From contig URFD01000012.1 in NCBI GenBank assembly GCA_900547015.1, positions 1 to 22,719 of the forward strand: a stretch of DNA of 22,719 nt, written 5' to 3'. This document shows positions 1-8,837 of this stretch, one piece after another; the stretch's first letter is position 1; every line of letters starts with the position of its first letter. Source of the stretch: an uncultured Oscillospiraceae bacterium. GTDB lineage: Bacteria > Bacillota > Clostridia > Oscillospirales > Ruminococcaceae. Below the pieces are notes generated by a model. The model worked only from the letters and a program-made list of their open reading frames with translations. It was not told the DNA's origin and made no database searches. A program made the position numbers and the translations under genes.

Positions 1-5
1 GTTTT

Positions 6-41
6 GCAAGCGTGACTATGGAATATCGCTTGCGGCTTTTT
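6..41 (+). terminator. Possible terminator of an upstream gene outside the window
   Basis: GCAAGCG at 6-12 can pair with CGCTTGC at 27-33 around a 14-base loop, and a run of five T follows at 37-41. It lies about 50 bases upstream of htpG and could end a gene to the left of the window. The stem is short and the T run modest, so this is tentative. Confidence 0.4.
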
Positions 42-92
42 GGGGGCAGGCCGTCAGGCACCCTTATTTTGAGAATCTGGGAGGTTGTTATC

Positions 93-1991
93 ATGAAACG
101 GGAAGGACAAATCAGTGTCAATTCCAAGAATATGTTTCCTATCATCAAAAAATGGCTGTATTCGGACAAGGATATTTTCCTCAGAGAGATTGTTTCCAAC
201 AGCTGCGATGCCATCAAGAAGCTGAGCAGTCTGCGCGGAATCGGTCAGGCTCCGCAGGAGGACGGCTGGCAGCCAAAGGTTATCGTTACCATCGACAGCG
301 AGAAGAAGCAGTTGATTGTTTCCGATAACGGAATCGGCATGACCGAGGACGAGGTAGAGCGCTACATCACACAGGTGGCATTTTCCGGTGCAGAGGAATT
401 TTTGGAGAAGTACCGCGAAAAGAGCGAGGAGAGCGCAGGCATCATCGGCCACTTCGGCTTGGGCTTCTACTCGGCTTTCATGGTTTCGTCCACAGTGGAG
501 ATTGAAACTCTGTCCTATCAGGAGGGCGCAAAGCCGGTTCACTGGGTTTCTGCCGGAGAGGACAGCTATGAAATCGAGGATGGCACCCGCACCGAGCATG
601 GCACCACCATCATCATGAACATCTCCGAAGAGGAAGAGGAATTTTTGCAGGAGAGCCGGATTCGGGAAATCCTCAACAAATACTGCCAGTTTATGCCGTA
701 TGAAATCTATCTGAATCCGCACGACGAGGAGCGTCCGGTCTATGACAAGGACGGAAATGTGGAGAAGAACGAGGACGGCACCGACAAGACAAGAATCGTC
801 AAACCGCTGCCGGTCAACGATACCCATCCGCTCTGGCTCAAGGCACCGAAGGACTGCACCGATGAGGAGTACAAGGCGTTCTATCAGAAGGTGTTCATGG
901 ACTTCAACGAGCCGCTGTTCTGGATTCACCTGAATGTGGACTATCCGTTTAACCTCAAGGGCATCCTCTATTTCCCGAAGCAGACCAACAAGCTGGAGGT
1001 TGTGCCCGGTCAGGTCAAGCTGTTCAGCAATCAGGTCTTTGTAGCGGACAACATCAAGGAAATCATCCCGGAATTTCTGCTGCTGCTCAAGGGCGTCATC
1101 GACTGCCCGGATATGCCGCTGAATGTATCGCGCAGCTTTTTGCAGAACGACGGCGAGGTTCAGAAGATTGCCCAGCATATCACCAAGAAGGTCTCGGACA
1201 AGCTGCACCAGATCTTTAAAAACGAGCGGGAAAACTATGAGAAATATTGGAACGACATCTCGGCCTTCATCAAGTTCGGCTGCCTGAAGGATGAGAAGTT
1301 CTACGACAGAATGAAGGACATCATCCTGCTCAAGACCATCGACGGAGAGTACAAGACCCTTGAGGAATATCCAAAGACCGACGAAAACAAAATCTACTAT
1401 GTGACCGACGAGAACTTGCAGGCGCAGTATATCGCCATGTTCCGCGAAAACGGACTGACTGCGGCGGTGCTGACCCACATGATTGACCCGCACTTCATCA
1501 GCCTGCTCGAATACAAGAATCCGGACCAGCTCAAGTTCCTGAGAATCGACTCCGATTTGGGCGATGCGCTCAAGGTTGACCAGTCCGAGGACGCAAAGAA
1601 GGCGGGAGAGGAGCAGAGCAAGGAGCTGATTGACTGCTTCAAGACCTATCTGGGCGACGAGAAGCTGGAATATCAGGTGGAGAGTCTGAAGGCAGTCGGC
1701 ACACCGGCTGTTATCCTGCTGTCCGAGTATGCCCGCAGAGTACAGGACATGACCCGCGCACTGGGCGAGAGCTTTGCGGGACAGAATCAGGTAACGCTGG
1801 TCATCAACAGCGAGAACCCGGTCGTTCAAAGCATCCCGACCCTGCCGAAGGAGGACCAGGAGCTGGTTTGCCGCCACATCTATGATTTGGCGATGCTGGC
1901 ACACCGTCCGCTCAGCGCAGAGCAGATGCAGGCTTTTGTCGCAAGAAACGTCAAGATTCTGGAGCTGCTGACCAAACAGGAAAGCAAATAA
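93..1991 (+). CDS. htpG: Molecular chaperone HtpG (Hsp90 family)
   Basis: 632 residues, the normal size for bacterial Hsp90, an ATP-driven dimeric cytosolic chaperone. The N-terminal GHKL ATPase domain is clear: a helix with E32, N36 and D39 (REIVSNSCDA), the SDNGIGM motif, and the lid motif GHFGLGFYSAF. The middle domain carries the conserved SRSFLQND stretch, and a C-terminal dimerisation region follows. The ATG at 93 is preferred because GGGAGG lies just upstream and the protein then begins in the usual way (MKREGQISVNS); an upstream in-frame start would add an unconserved 27-residue extension. I see no CIRCE or CtsR operator in the 92 bases upstream, so heat-shock control is not visible here. 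The sirtuin gene follows 33 bases downstream, probably in the same transcript. Confidence 0.97.
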   Translation: MKREGQISVNSKNMFPIIKKWLYSDKDIFLREIVSNSCDAIKKLSSLRGIGQAPQEDGWQPKVIVTIDSEKKQLIVSDNGIGMTEDEVERYITQVAFSGAEEFLEKYREKSEESAGIIGHFGLGFYSAFMVSSTVEIETLSYQEGAKPVHWVSAGEDSYEIEDGTRTEHGTTIIMNISEEEEEFLQESRIREILNKYCQFMPYEIYLNPHDEERPVYDKDGNVEKNEDGTDKTRIVKPLPVNDTHPLWLKAPKDCTDEEYKAFYQKVFMDFNEPLFWIHLNVDYPFNLKGILYFPKQTNKLEVVPGQVKLFSNQVFVADNIKEIIPEFLLLLKGVIDCPDMPLNVSRSFLQNDGEVQKIAQHITKKVSDKLHQIFKNERENYEKYWNDISAFIKFGCLKDEKFYDRMKDIILLKTIDGEYKTLEEYPKTDENKIYYVTDENLQAQYIAMFRENGLTAAVLTHMIDPHFISLLEYKNPDQLKFLRIDSDLGDALKVDQSEDAKKAGEEQSKELIDCFKTYLGDEKLEYQVESLKAVGTPAVILLSEYARRVQDMTRALGESFAGQNQVTLVINSENPVVQSIPTLPKEDQELVCRHIYDLAMLAHRPLSAEQMQAFVARNVKILELLTKQESK

Positions 1992-2024
1992 CCGAAATCC
2001 AAGCCGGGGAAGGAGAGAGTGACC

Positions 2025-2768
2025 ATGACCGAACAGGAAACCAGACTGCGTGAGCTGATTGAGCAGAGCCACCGCATCGTCTTTTTTGGCGGAGCGGGGG
2101 TGTCCACCGAGTCAAATGTGCCGGATTTTCGCAGCGACGAGGGACTGTATGCCGCAAATCAGCAGAGGGTCTATCCCTACCCGCCGGAGACGATGCTCAG
2201 CCACAGCTTCTTTGAGCGGAATCCCGAGCTGTTTTATCAGTTCTATTTTGACAAGATGGTTTACCCGGAGGCAAAACCGAACCCGGCGCATCTGGCTTTG
2301 GCCCGTCTGGAACAGCGGGGCAGGCTGATGGCAGTGGTCACCCAGAACATCGACGGCCTGCACCAGATGGCAGGCAGCAAGCGGGTGTATGAGCTGCACG
2401 GCAGTGTCCACCGCAACACCTGTCTGCACTGTGGAAAGCACTATTCGCTGGAACAGATGCTCCAATGGAAGGGAAACGGCATCCCAAGGTGCAGCTGCGG
2501 CGGTGTCATCAAGCCGGATGTCGTGCTGTATGAGGAAAGTCTGGACGAAACTGTTCTGAGAAATGCCATCCGCAGCATCGAGGCAGCCGACCTGATGATT
2601 GTGGGAGGCACCTCGCTGGCGGTTTATCCGGCGGCAGGGCTTCTGCAATACTACGGCGGCACCGAGCTTGTGCTGATTAACAAGACCCGAACCCCCTATG
2701 ACCGCAGGGCTTCGCTGGTGATTCGGGAGCCAATCGGTCAGGTGCTGGATGCAGCGGTCCCAAGATAG
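2025..2768 (+). CDS. cobB: Sir2-family NAD-dependent protein deacylase (sirtuin)
   Basis: 247 residues. Sirtuins remove acyl groups from protein lysines using NAD, giving nicotinamide and O-acyl-ADP-ribose. The NAD-binding GAGVSTES (23-30) and PDFRS are present, followed by TQNIDGLH (106-113) and the catalytic His125 in ELHGS. A zinc site is formed by C133-x2-C136 and C156-x-C158; the second pair is CxC rather than the more common CxxC. GGTSLAVYPA closes the Rossmann fold. The ATG at 2025 lies 8 bases after AAGGAGAG and is preferred to the in-frame GTG at 2019, which sits almost on the ribosome-binding site. It follows htpG by 33 bases. The symbol is given by family; substrate preference (acetyl, succinyl or other) cannot be read from sequence. 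Confidence 0.95.
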   Translation: MTEQETRLRELIEQSHRIVFFGGAGVSTESNVPDFRSDEGLYAANQQRVYPYPPETMLSHSFFERNPELFYQFYFDKMVYPEAKPNPAHLALARLEQRGRLMAVVTQNIDGLHQMAGSKRVYELHGSVHRNTCLHCGKHYSLEQMLQWKGNGIPRCSCGGVIKPDVVLYEESLDETVLRNAIRSIEAADLMIVGGTSLAVYPAAGLLQYYGGTELVLINKTRTPYDRRASLVIREPIGQVLDAAVPR

Positions 2769-2845
2769 GGCTGGGATTTTGGATCAAAATTTCCGAAGAT
2801 TCGGGCGCACAGGGCAAAACGGTGGCGAAATCCAAAAAAATTGCC

Positions 2846-2874
2846 TTGACGAAGCGGGTCCGAGAGGTTACAAT
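2846..2874 (+). promoter_or_regulatory. SigmaA-type promoter of the 73-codon orphan gene
   Basis: TTGACG at 2846-2851 and TACAAT at 2869-2874 are separated by exactly 17 bases, one mismatch each from consensus. The start site would fall near 2881, about 30 bases before the ATG at 2914. Confidence 0.75.
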
Positions 2875-2913
2875 GAAAGGGAACTTTAACGGACAGAAAG
2901 GAAATCGGAAACC

Positions 2914-3135
2914 ATGAAAGCCAGAATTCCAAAACACAGAGAATTTGTAATCAACCTGGAAAAAACAGCAGAGGAGCGCCGCGACGAGTGCTGGGAAAAG
3001 CTGGAAGCTATCCTGGAGGATTACAAAAAAGAGGGCAAATCGGTCTACACCCCATCCTTCATCGAGGATAACGAGGAGAAGGTCAAGGCTTTGCAGGCTG
3101 AGTATGGGTTTGAATACACCATCGAGCTCAAGTAA
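2914..3135 (+). CDS. Small conserved-looking hypothetical protein, 73 aa
   Basis: I do not recognise this family. It is a 73-residue soluble, strongly charged protein rich in Glu and Lys, with no signal peptide or membrane segment. The middle (EKTAEERRDECWEKLEAILEDYKKEG) is predicted helical by its heptad-like pattern, and the C-terminus (EYGFEYTIELK) looks like a beta strand. It has one Cys. AGAAAGGA precedes the ATG at a usable distance. It has its own near-consensus promoter at 2846-2874 and its own terminator at 3144-3192, so it is a monocistronic gene between sirtuin and secA. That tight framing, rather than homology, is the main reason to accept it as real. Confidence 0.8.
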   Translation: MKARIPKHREFVINLEKTAEERRDECWEKLEAILEDYKKEGKSVYTPSFIEDNEEKVKALQAEYGFEYTIELK

Positions 3136-3143
3136 AAAAAGAG

Positions 3144-3192
3144 AAGCAGCAGGAGAGCGGCAGTTTCGGTCAGCTTTTTCTGCTGCTTTTTT
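3144..3192 (+). terminator. Rho-independent terminator after the 73-codon gene
   Basis: AAGCAGCAG at 3144-3152 pairs with CTGCTGCTT at 3180-3188, followed by a T run to 3192. The 27-base loop is long but may fold further. Confidence 0.7.
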
Positions 3193-3296
3193 CCATATCG
3201 GAGATTGTCTGACAAGGTTTGCCCTGACCCCAATCGGCGCCGATGCAGAATTTTTAAAATAGACACAATTTATTTAAAGAAACCCTGCCGGAAGGT

Positions 3297-3326
3297 TTGA
3301 CAAAATAGGGGCAGGGGAGGTACAAT
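3297..3326 (+). promoter_or_regulatory. SigmaA promoter of secA
   Basis: A perfect TTGACA at 3297-3302 and TACAAT at 3321-3326 are separated by 18 bases. The start would be near 3333, giving a secA leader of about 150 bases. The rest of the 3193-3481 gap contains two short palindromes (3205-3215 and 3233-3244) upstream of the promoter and no gene that I can support. Confidence 0.8.
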
Positions 3327-3481
3327 AACATAGATATGCTGCCGGTTGTTTTCATATAGAAATGCTTTCTGAATAAAAAGCTGCTCCGGCGGACAAAAAA
3401 CAGTTTTCCCACACAGGCCCTGTGCGGCGGCAGACGCTGCTCCGCAGGTCCCTTTTGAAATAAATGAGGTGTAAAAGATAA

Positions 3482-6229
3482 ATGGGATTGATGGATAAAA
3501 TCTTCGGAACCTATTCCGAACGAGAACTCAAACGAATCTACCCGATTCGTGACAAGGTGCTGGCGCTCGATGAGCAGTACAGCAAGATGAGCGACCAGGA
3601 GCTGAAAGCAATGACCCCGAAGCTCAAGGAGCGTCTGGCAAACGGAGAAACGCTGGACGACATCCTGCCGGAGGCATTTGCAACCTGCCGTGAGGCTGCA
3701 TGGCGTGTTCTGGGACTCAAGCACTTCCCGGTTCAGATCATCGGTGGTATCGTGCTGCATCAGGGACGCATCGCCGAGATGAAAACCGGTGAAGGTAAAA
3801 CCCTGGTAGCAACCCTGCCGGTCTACCTGAACGCACTGACCGGAAAGGGCGTCCATGTCGTTACCGTCAACGATTACCTTGCAAAGCGTGACTCGGAGGA
3901 GATGGGCAAGGTTTACCGCTGGCTGGGCCTGACCGTCGGTCTGGTCATCCACGACATCGAGCCTTCGGACAGACAGAAGGCATACAATTCCGATATTACC
4001 TACGGAACCAACAACGAGTTCGGTTTCGACTATCTGCGTGACAACATGCAGATTTATAAAGAGAACCGTGTTCAGCGCGGACACTACTATGCCGTAGTCG
4101 ACGAGGTTGACTCCATCCTCATCGATGAAGCCAGAACCCCTCTGATCATTTCCGGCCGCGGCGACAAGTCCACCGACCTGTACAAGGTGGCAGACCGCTT
4201 TGCCCGCACCCTGAAGATGTACAAGGTCAAGGAGCTGGATGACAAGGAAGAGCACGACGATGTCATCGATGCAGACTACATCGTGGACGAAAAGGCTAAG
4301 ACTGCAACCCTGACCAAAGCAGGTGTCAAGAAGGCAGAGGCATACTTCGGTCTGGAAAACCTGATGGATATGGAAAACTCGACCATCCAGCATCACATTA
4401 ATCAGGCCATTAAGGCACACGGAACCATGCACCGCGACATCAACTACGTTGTTAAGGACAACGAGGTTATGATCGTTGACGAGTTCACCGGCCGTATCAT
4501 GAACGGACGCCGTTACAGCGAGGGTCTGCATCAGGCAATCGAGGCAAAAGAGGGCGTTGAGGTCAAGCGCGAGTCCAAGACTCTGGCAACCATCACCTAC
4601 CAGAACCTGTTCCGTATGTATGAAAAGCTCTCCGGTATGACCGGTACTGCGATGACCGAGGAGCAGGAGTTCCGTGAAATCTACGGCATGGACGTAATCG
4701 AGATTCCGACCAACAAGCCGGTCATCCGTAAGGACCTGTCCGACGTCGTTTACAAGACCGAAAACGGCAAGTTCAATGCCGTTGTTGAGCAGGTCAAGGA
4801 GTGCCACGAGAAGGGCCAGCCGGTTCTGGTTGGTACCGTTTCCATCGAGACCTCGGAGCGACTGAGCGCACTGCTCAAACGCCACGGCATCCAGCATCAG
4901 GTGCTCAATGCGAAGTACCATGAGAAGGAAGCAGAAATCGTTGCACAGGCAGGTCAGTACGGTGCGGTTACCATCGCAACCAACATGGCAGGCCGTGGTA
5001 CCGATATCATGCTCGGCGGTAACGCAGAGTATCTGGCAAAGAACCAGATGAGAAAAGAAGGCTACTACGAAAATCTGATTGTCGAGGCGACCGGCTTCGG
5101 CGATACCGACGATGAGGAAATCATCGAGGCACGCAAGCGCTTTACCGAGCTTGCCCACGAGTTTAAAGAGAAGCTGCGTCCGGAGGCAGAGAAGGTCAAG
5201 GAGGCAGGCGGTCTGTTCATCGTTGGTACAGAGCGTCATGAATCCCGCCGTATCGACAACCAGCTGCGCGGACGTTCCGGCCGTCAGGGAGACCCGGGCT
5301 GCTCAAGATTCTACCTGTCTCTGGAAGATGACCTCATGCGTCTGTTCGGCGGTGACCGCATCAACGCAATGATGGATTCTCTGAAGATCGACGAAAATAT
5401 GCCGATTGAAAACAGAATCCTGACCAGCACCATCGAGAATGCACAGAGCAAGATCGAGGGCCGCAACTTTGGCATTCGTAAGAACGTTCTCCAGTTCGAC
5501 GACGTTATGAACAAACAGCGTGAGATCATCTACGCTCAGCGCAACAAGGTTCTGGACGGCGAGGACTTGAAGGATTCCATCATGGCAATGATGGACGAAA
5601 CAGTTGATTCGGCAGTTGCAATGTATCTGCCGGAGGGAGTCGAGCCTGAAAACTGGAATCTGGAGGGCTTCCGCAACTACTTTATCGGAATCATCGCCGC
5701 AGACCTGCTCGAGGTCGAGGACGAGGATCTGAAGAAAATCGACAGAAAAGAGCTGGCTGACAAGATTAAAGAGCGTGTTCACCAGCTGTATGCAAAACGC
5801 GAGGAGGAGCTCGGGGAGAATATCACCCGCGAGCTGGAGCGTGTGGTTCTGCTCAAGCAGGTTGATACCAAGTGGATGGACCACATCGACGCGATGGACG
5901 AGCTCAAGAAGGGCATCTCCCTGCGTTCCTACGGTCAGAAGGACCCGGTTGTTGAGTATCGAATCGAAGGCTTTGATATGTTCGATGAGATGATTGCTGG
6001 CATCCGGGAGGAGACCGTCAAGATTCTGCTGCTGGCTCCGTTCCGCAAACCGGGTGCAAACCAGGTTCAGGAGGCGCCAAAGCGCGAACAGGTTGCAAAA
6101 CCGACTGCGACCAGCTCGGACGGCACCGTTGCTCCGGCAACCATCAAGCGTCAGGGCAAAAAGGTCGGCAGAAACGACCCATGTCCGTGCGGAAGCGGCA
6201 AGAAGTATAAAAACTGCTGCGGCAGATAA
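3482..6229 (+). CDS. secA: Preprotein translocase subunit SecA
   Basis: 915 residues, full length. SecA is the peripheral membrane ATPase that pushes unfolded secretory proteins through SecYEG. Walker A is MKTGEGKT (100-107) and the DEAD-like Walker B is D207EVDS, followed by IDEARTPLIISG. The second helicase lobe shows GRGTDIMLGG and RGRSGRQGDPG. The C-terminus carries the SEC-C zinc motif CPCGSGKKYKNCC after a Pro/Ala/Thr-rich linker, the usual SecB- and lipid-interacting tail. The ATG is preceded by GAGGTG at a good distance and the protein starts in the standard way (MGLMDKIFG). It has its own promoter and terminator and so appears monocistronic. I see no SecM-like arrest peptide upstream. 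Confidence 0.99.
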   Translation: MGLMDKIFGTYSERELKRIYPIRDKVLALDEQYSKMSDQELKAMTPKLKERLANGETLDDILPEAFATCREAAWRVLGLKHFPVQIIGGIVLHQGRIAEMKTGEGKTLVATLPVYLNALTGKGVHVVTVNDYLAKRDSEEMGKVYRWLGLTVGLVIHDIEPSDRQKAYNSDITYGTNNEFGFDYLRDNMQIYKENRVQRGHYYAVVDEVDSILIDEARTPLIISGRGDKSTDLYKVADRFARTLKMYKVKELDDKEEHDDVIDADYIVDEKAKTATLTKAGVKKAEAYFGLENLMDMENSTIQHHINQAIKAHGTMHRDINYVVKDNEVMIVDEFTGRIMNGRRYSEGLHQAIEAKEGVEVKRESKTLATITYQNLFRMYEKLSGMTGTAMTEEQEFREIYGMDVIEIPTNKPVIRKDLSDVVYKTENGKFNAVVEQVKECHEKGQPVLVGTVSIETSERLSALLKRHGIQHQVLNAKYHEKEAEIVAQAGQYGAVTIATNMAGRGTDIMLGGNAEYLAKNQMRKEGYYENLIVEATGFGDTDDEEIIEARKRFTELAHEFKEKLRPEAEKVKEAGGLFIVGTERHESRRIDNQLRGRSGRQGDPGCSRFYLSLEDDLMRLFGGDRINAMMDSLKIDENMPIENRILTSTIENAQSKIEGRNFGIRKNVLQFDDVMNKQREIIYAQRNKVLDGEDLKDSIMAMMDETVDSAVAMYLPEGVEPENWNLEGFRNYFIGIIAADLLEVEDEDLKKIDRKELADKIKERVHQLYAKREEELGENITRELERVVLLKQVDTKWMDHIDAMDELKKGISLRSYGQKDPVVEYRIEGFDMFDEMIAGIREETVKILLLAPFRKPGANQVQEAPKREQVAKPTATSSDGTVAPATIKRQGKKVGRNDPCPCGSGKKYKNCCGR

Positions 6230-6268
6230 TAGAGCGCGATAGAGCGAGCTGTCGCACGGCTGTATGGA

Positions 6269-6330
6269 AGAAACACCGGAAGTGAAAAAAGTCTGAAAAG
6301 GGTCTTGATTTGCTTCCGGTTTCTTTTTTA
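6269..6330 (+). terminator. Rho-independent terminator of secA
   Basis: AGAAAC-A-CCGGAAG at 6269-6282 pairs with CTTCCGGTTTCT at 6313-6324 with a small bulge, and a T6 tract follows. Confidence 0.75.
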
Positions 6331-6400
6331 TCATCATGTTACGATTTATTTAGTAAAAATTTAACAATCTGAGCGGAACAATTCAGGAGGCGTATCAAAG

Positions 6401-8299
6401 ATGAACATTACAGACGACCGCATCAAGTTTCTGCGCCTGCTGTCGGAAAAATATCCGACCAGACAGCAGGTGTGCACCGAGATCATCAACTTGCAGGCCA
6501 TCCTCAATCTGCCTAAAGGCACCGAGCATTTCATGAGCGACCTGCACGGCGAGTACGAAGCGTTCTACCACATCCTCAACAATTCAGCCGGTGTCATCCG
6601 GGAAAAGGTGGACATAGTGCTGAGCTCCAGATTGACCCCGAAGGAGCGTTCCAGCCTGTGTACCCTGATCTATTATCCGGAGGAAAAGCTGGATAAGATT
6701 CGGGAGGAGGGACGCGCGACCGAGGAATGGTACCGCTTTACCCTGCAAACCCTGATTGACCTTGCCAAGGTGCTGTCCTCCAAATACACCCGTTCCAAGG
6801 TCAGAAAGGCGATGCCGCCGGAATACAGCTACATCATCGATGAGCTGCTGCACGCACAGCCCGACGAGGACAACAACCAGCTGGTTTACCACAAGAAGAT
6901 TATCGACACCATCCTCAAGCTGGATGCCGGTGAGGACTTCATCACGGCGCTGACCAGCCTGATCAAGCGTCTGGCGGTCGACCACCTGCATATTGTGGGA
7001 GACATCTTCGACAGAGGCGAGCGTCCGGATGCTATCATCAATATGCTGATGACCCACCATTCGCTGGACATTGAGTGGGGCAACCACGACATTCTGTGGA
7101 TGGGAGCTGCCTGCGGCAGTCAGGCGTGCATCGCTTCGGTGGTTCGCAACTGTCTGTCCTACAACAACATCTCGGTGCTGGAACAGGGCTACGGCATTAG
7201 CCTGCGTCCGCTGGTGCTGTTTGCAGAAAAGATGTATCCGGAGGAGGACCCGAACAAGGCAGCCCGCAAGGCCATCTCCATCATCCTGTTTAAGCTGGAG
7301 GGCCAGATTATCCGGCGCAACCCGGACTACGGCATGGAGGGCCGCCTGCTGCTGGACAAGGTGGACTTTGACAATGCCACCATCGAGCTGGATGGAACGG
7401 TCTATGAGCTCAGCGAAAAGGAATGGCCGACCATCAACCGCAACGACCCCTATTCGCTCGACCCGATGGAGCGCGAAATCATGGACGAGCTTGAACAGCT
7501 GTTCCGCGAGAGTGAGCGGCTTCAGCGCCATATCACCTTCCTGTACAATCGCGGCAGCATCTACCGCTGTTTCAACGGAAACTTGTTGTTCCACGGCTGT
7601 GTGCCGCTGGACGAGGACGGCAGCCTCAAGGCGCTGTGCTTTGATGGGCGCGTCTATCAGGGCAAGAGCTACATGGATTATGCGGACAGCGTGGCACGCA
7701 GGGCCTTCTTTAACAAGAACTGCGCGCAGAAGTATCGGGACTTCATGTGGTATCTCTGGTGCGGCAGCAACTCGCCGCTGTCCGGCAGAGTGGTCAAGAC
7801 CTTTGAGAGAACCTTCATCGAGGACAAATCCACCTGGGTCGAGCCGCAAAACCCCTATTACCACTATCATTCCTCTGAGCAGTCGTGCCGGATGGTACTG
7901 CGGGAGTTTGGACTGTACGGGGAGGAGTCGCACATCATCAACGGCCACACCCCGATTCATGTCAAGCAAGGCGAAAATCCGCTCAAGGCAAACGGCAGGC
8001 TGATCGTCATCGACGGCGGCTTCTGCAAAGCCTATCAGAAAACGACCGGAATCGCAGGCTACACCCTCATCTACAACTCCCACGGGATGCGCCTAAAATC
8101 GCACCAGCCGTTTTCCGGCATGGAGGCGGCGTTGGAGGACAATCTGGATATCGATTCCGATTCCCAGCAGGTGGCAACCTTTGCCCGCCGCATGATGGTC
8201 GCAGACACCGAGACCGGCACCAGCATCAAGGAGCAGATTGCCGATTTGGAGGATTTGCTGACCGCTTATCGGGAGGGCCTGTTACCGTCCCGAGTTTAA
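6401..8299 (+). CDS. fbp: Fructose-1,6-bisphosphatase, class III
   Basis: 632 residues, typical of the Firmicutes-type class III enzyme, which hydrolyses fructose-1,6-bisphosphate to fructose-6-phosphate in gluconeogenesis. It belongs to the calcineurin-like metallophosphoesterase fold, unrelated to classes I and II. Metal-binding motifs are visible in order: SDLHGEY near residue 47, GDIFDRGERPD, WGNHDILWMG, and a C-terminal NGHTPIHVKQGE followed by IDGGFCKAYQ. AGGAGG lies 10 bases before the ATG. A weak promoter guess (TTACGA at 6339 and TAACAA at 6362, spacing 17) lies between the secA terminator and the gene. It ends 10 bases before a strong bidirectional terminator shared with luxS. Confidence 0.97.
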   Translation: MNITDDRIKFLRLLSEKYPTRQQVCTEIINLQAILNLPKGTEHFMSDLHGEYEAFYHILNNSAGVIREKVDIVLSSRLTPKERSSLCTLIYYPEEKLDKIREEGRATEEWYRFTLQTLIDLAKVLSSKYTRSKVRKAMPPEYSYIIDELLHAQPDEDNNQLVYHKKIIDTILKLDAGEDFITALTSLIKRLAVDHLHIVGDIFDRGERPDAIINMLMTHHSLDIEWGNHDILWMGAACGSQACIASVVRNCLSYNNISVLEQGYGISLRPLVLFAEKMYPEEDPNKAARKAISIILFKLEGQIIRRNPDYGMEGRLLLDKVDFDNATIELDGTVYELSEKEWPTINRNDPYSLDPMEREIMDELEQLFRESERLQRHITFLYNRGSIYRCFNGNLLFHGCVPLDEDGSLKALCFDGRVYQGKSYMDYADSVARRAFFNKNCAQKYRDFMWYLWCGSNSPLSGRVVKTFERTFIEDKSTWVEPQNPYYHYHSSEQSCRMVLREFGLYGEESHIINGHTPIHVKQGENPLKANGRLIVIDGGFCKAYQKTTGIAGYTLIYNSHGMRLKSHQPFSGMEAALEDNLDIDSDSQQVATFARRMMVADTETGTSIKEQIADLEDLLTAYREGLLPSRV

Positions 8300-8309
8300 A
8301 CGAAAAAGA

Positions 8310-8345
8310 AAAAACGACCGCTCTGTTTTCAGAGCGGTCGTTTTT
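8310..8345. terminator. Bidirectional terminator between fbp and luxS
   Basis: A perfect 16-bp stem (8310-8325 with 8330-8345) with a TTTT loop. It is flanked by A5 on the left and T5 on the right, so it can terminate transcription from both convergent genes. Confidence 0.92.
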
Positions 8346-8363
8346 GATGTAGGAAGTTTCGGA

Positions 8364-8825
8364 TTAGAGCGGGTATTCCATCCGGCTTTCGTTCCAGTCC
8401 TTGAGAACCAGAGCAAGGGAGGCGGCATACTGCTTTGCCTTAGGCAGGCTGTGGTCCAGATAGTTTCCGCACTCGATGCGGCTGGAGCCGGGAATCGTGC
8501 CCTCAAAGCCCTCGATGAAGGCACAGGTCTCCTGCACCAGCTCGATGGCACGCTGGCGGCTGATGGTGTCGCGGGTGATAAAGTAGAACCCGGTGCGGCA
8601 GCCCATCGGGCCGACATAGAGGATGCGGTCGGACTCCGGCGTGTTGCGGACATAGGTGGCAAACAGATGCTCGAAGGTGTGGATGCCGTCGTTTTCCAGA
8701 TAGACGCCGGCATTGGGGGTCACCATCCGAACATCGTAGGTAACAGCGTCGCCGTCGATGCGGGAGAGGTACATCCCCGGAGTGAGGGTGTCGTGGTTGA
8801 CGCAGAAGCTCTCAATTCGTTTCAT
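8364..8825 (-). CDS. luxS: S-ribosylhomocysteine lyase LuxS (AI-2 precursor synthase)
   Basis: 153 residues, the usual LuxS length. It cleaves S-ribosylhomocysteine to homocysteine and DPD, the precursor of autoinducer-2. The metal site is complete: H49 and H53 in HTFEH plus C119 in ECGNYLDH. The catalytic E52 and C76 (GPMGC) are also present. The ATG at 8825 follows a strong AGGGGGAG. It lies 12 bases after the mtnN stop, so it is co-transcribed with the enzyme that makes its substrate, and it ends just before the bidirectional terminator. Whether AI-2 is used as a signal or is only a by-product of the methyl cycle cannot be judged; no AI-2 receptor or Lsr gene is in the window. Confidence 0.98.
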   Translation of the reverse strand: MKRIESFCVNHDTLTPGMYLSRIDGDAVTYDVRMVTPNAGVYLENDGIHTFEHLFATYVRNTPESDRILYVGPMGCRTGFYFITRDTISRQRAIELVQETCAFIEGFEGTIPGSSRIECGNYLDHSLPKAKQYAASLALVLKDWNESRMEYPL

Positions 8826-8837
8826 CGAAGGCTCCCC

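Noticed and set aside
1..92. CIRCE or CtsR heat-shock operator upstream of htpG
   Set aside because: No TTAGCACTC/GAGTGCTAA inverted repeat and no GGTCAAA direct repeats are present.
54..2072. A 672-codon open frame on the reverse strand across htpG
   Set aside because: It is antisense to a complete htpG, has no plausible ribosome-binding site or family signature, and is an effect of GC-rich codon use in the true gene.
3333..3481. SecM- or VemP-like arrest peptide in the secA leader
   Set aside because: No open frame with a ribosome-binding site and signal sequence is found in the 150-base leader; it has only a CACAGG-C-CCTGTG palindrome.
3254..5239. A 661-codon open frame antisense to secA
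   Set aside because: SecA on the other strand has all its motifs; the antisense frame crosses the secA promoter and shows no domain.
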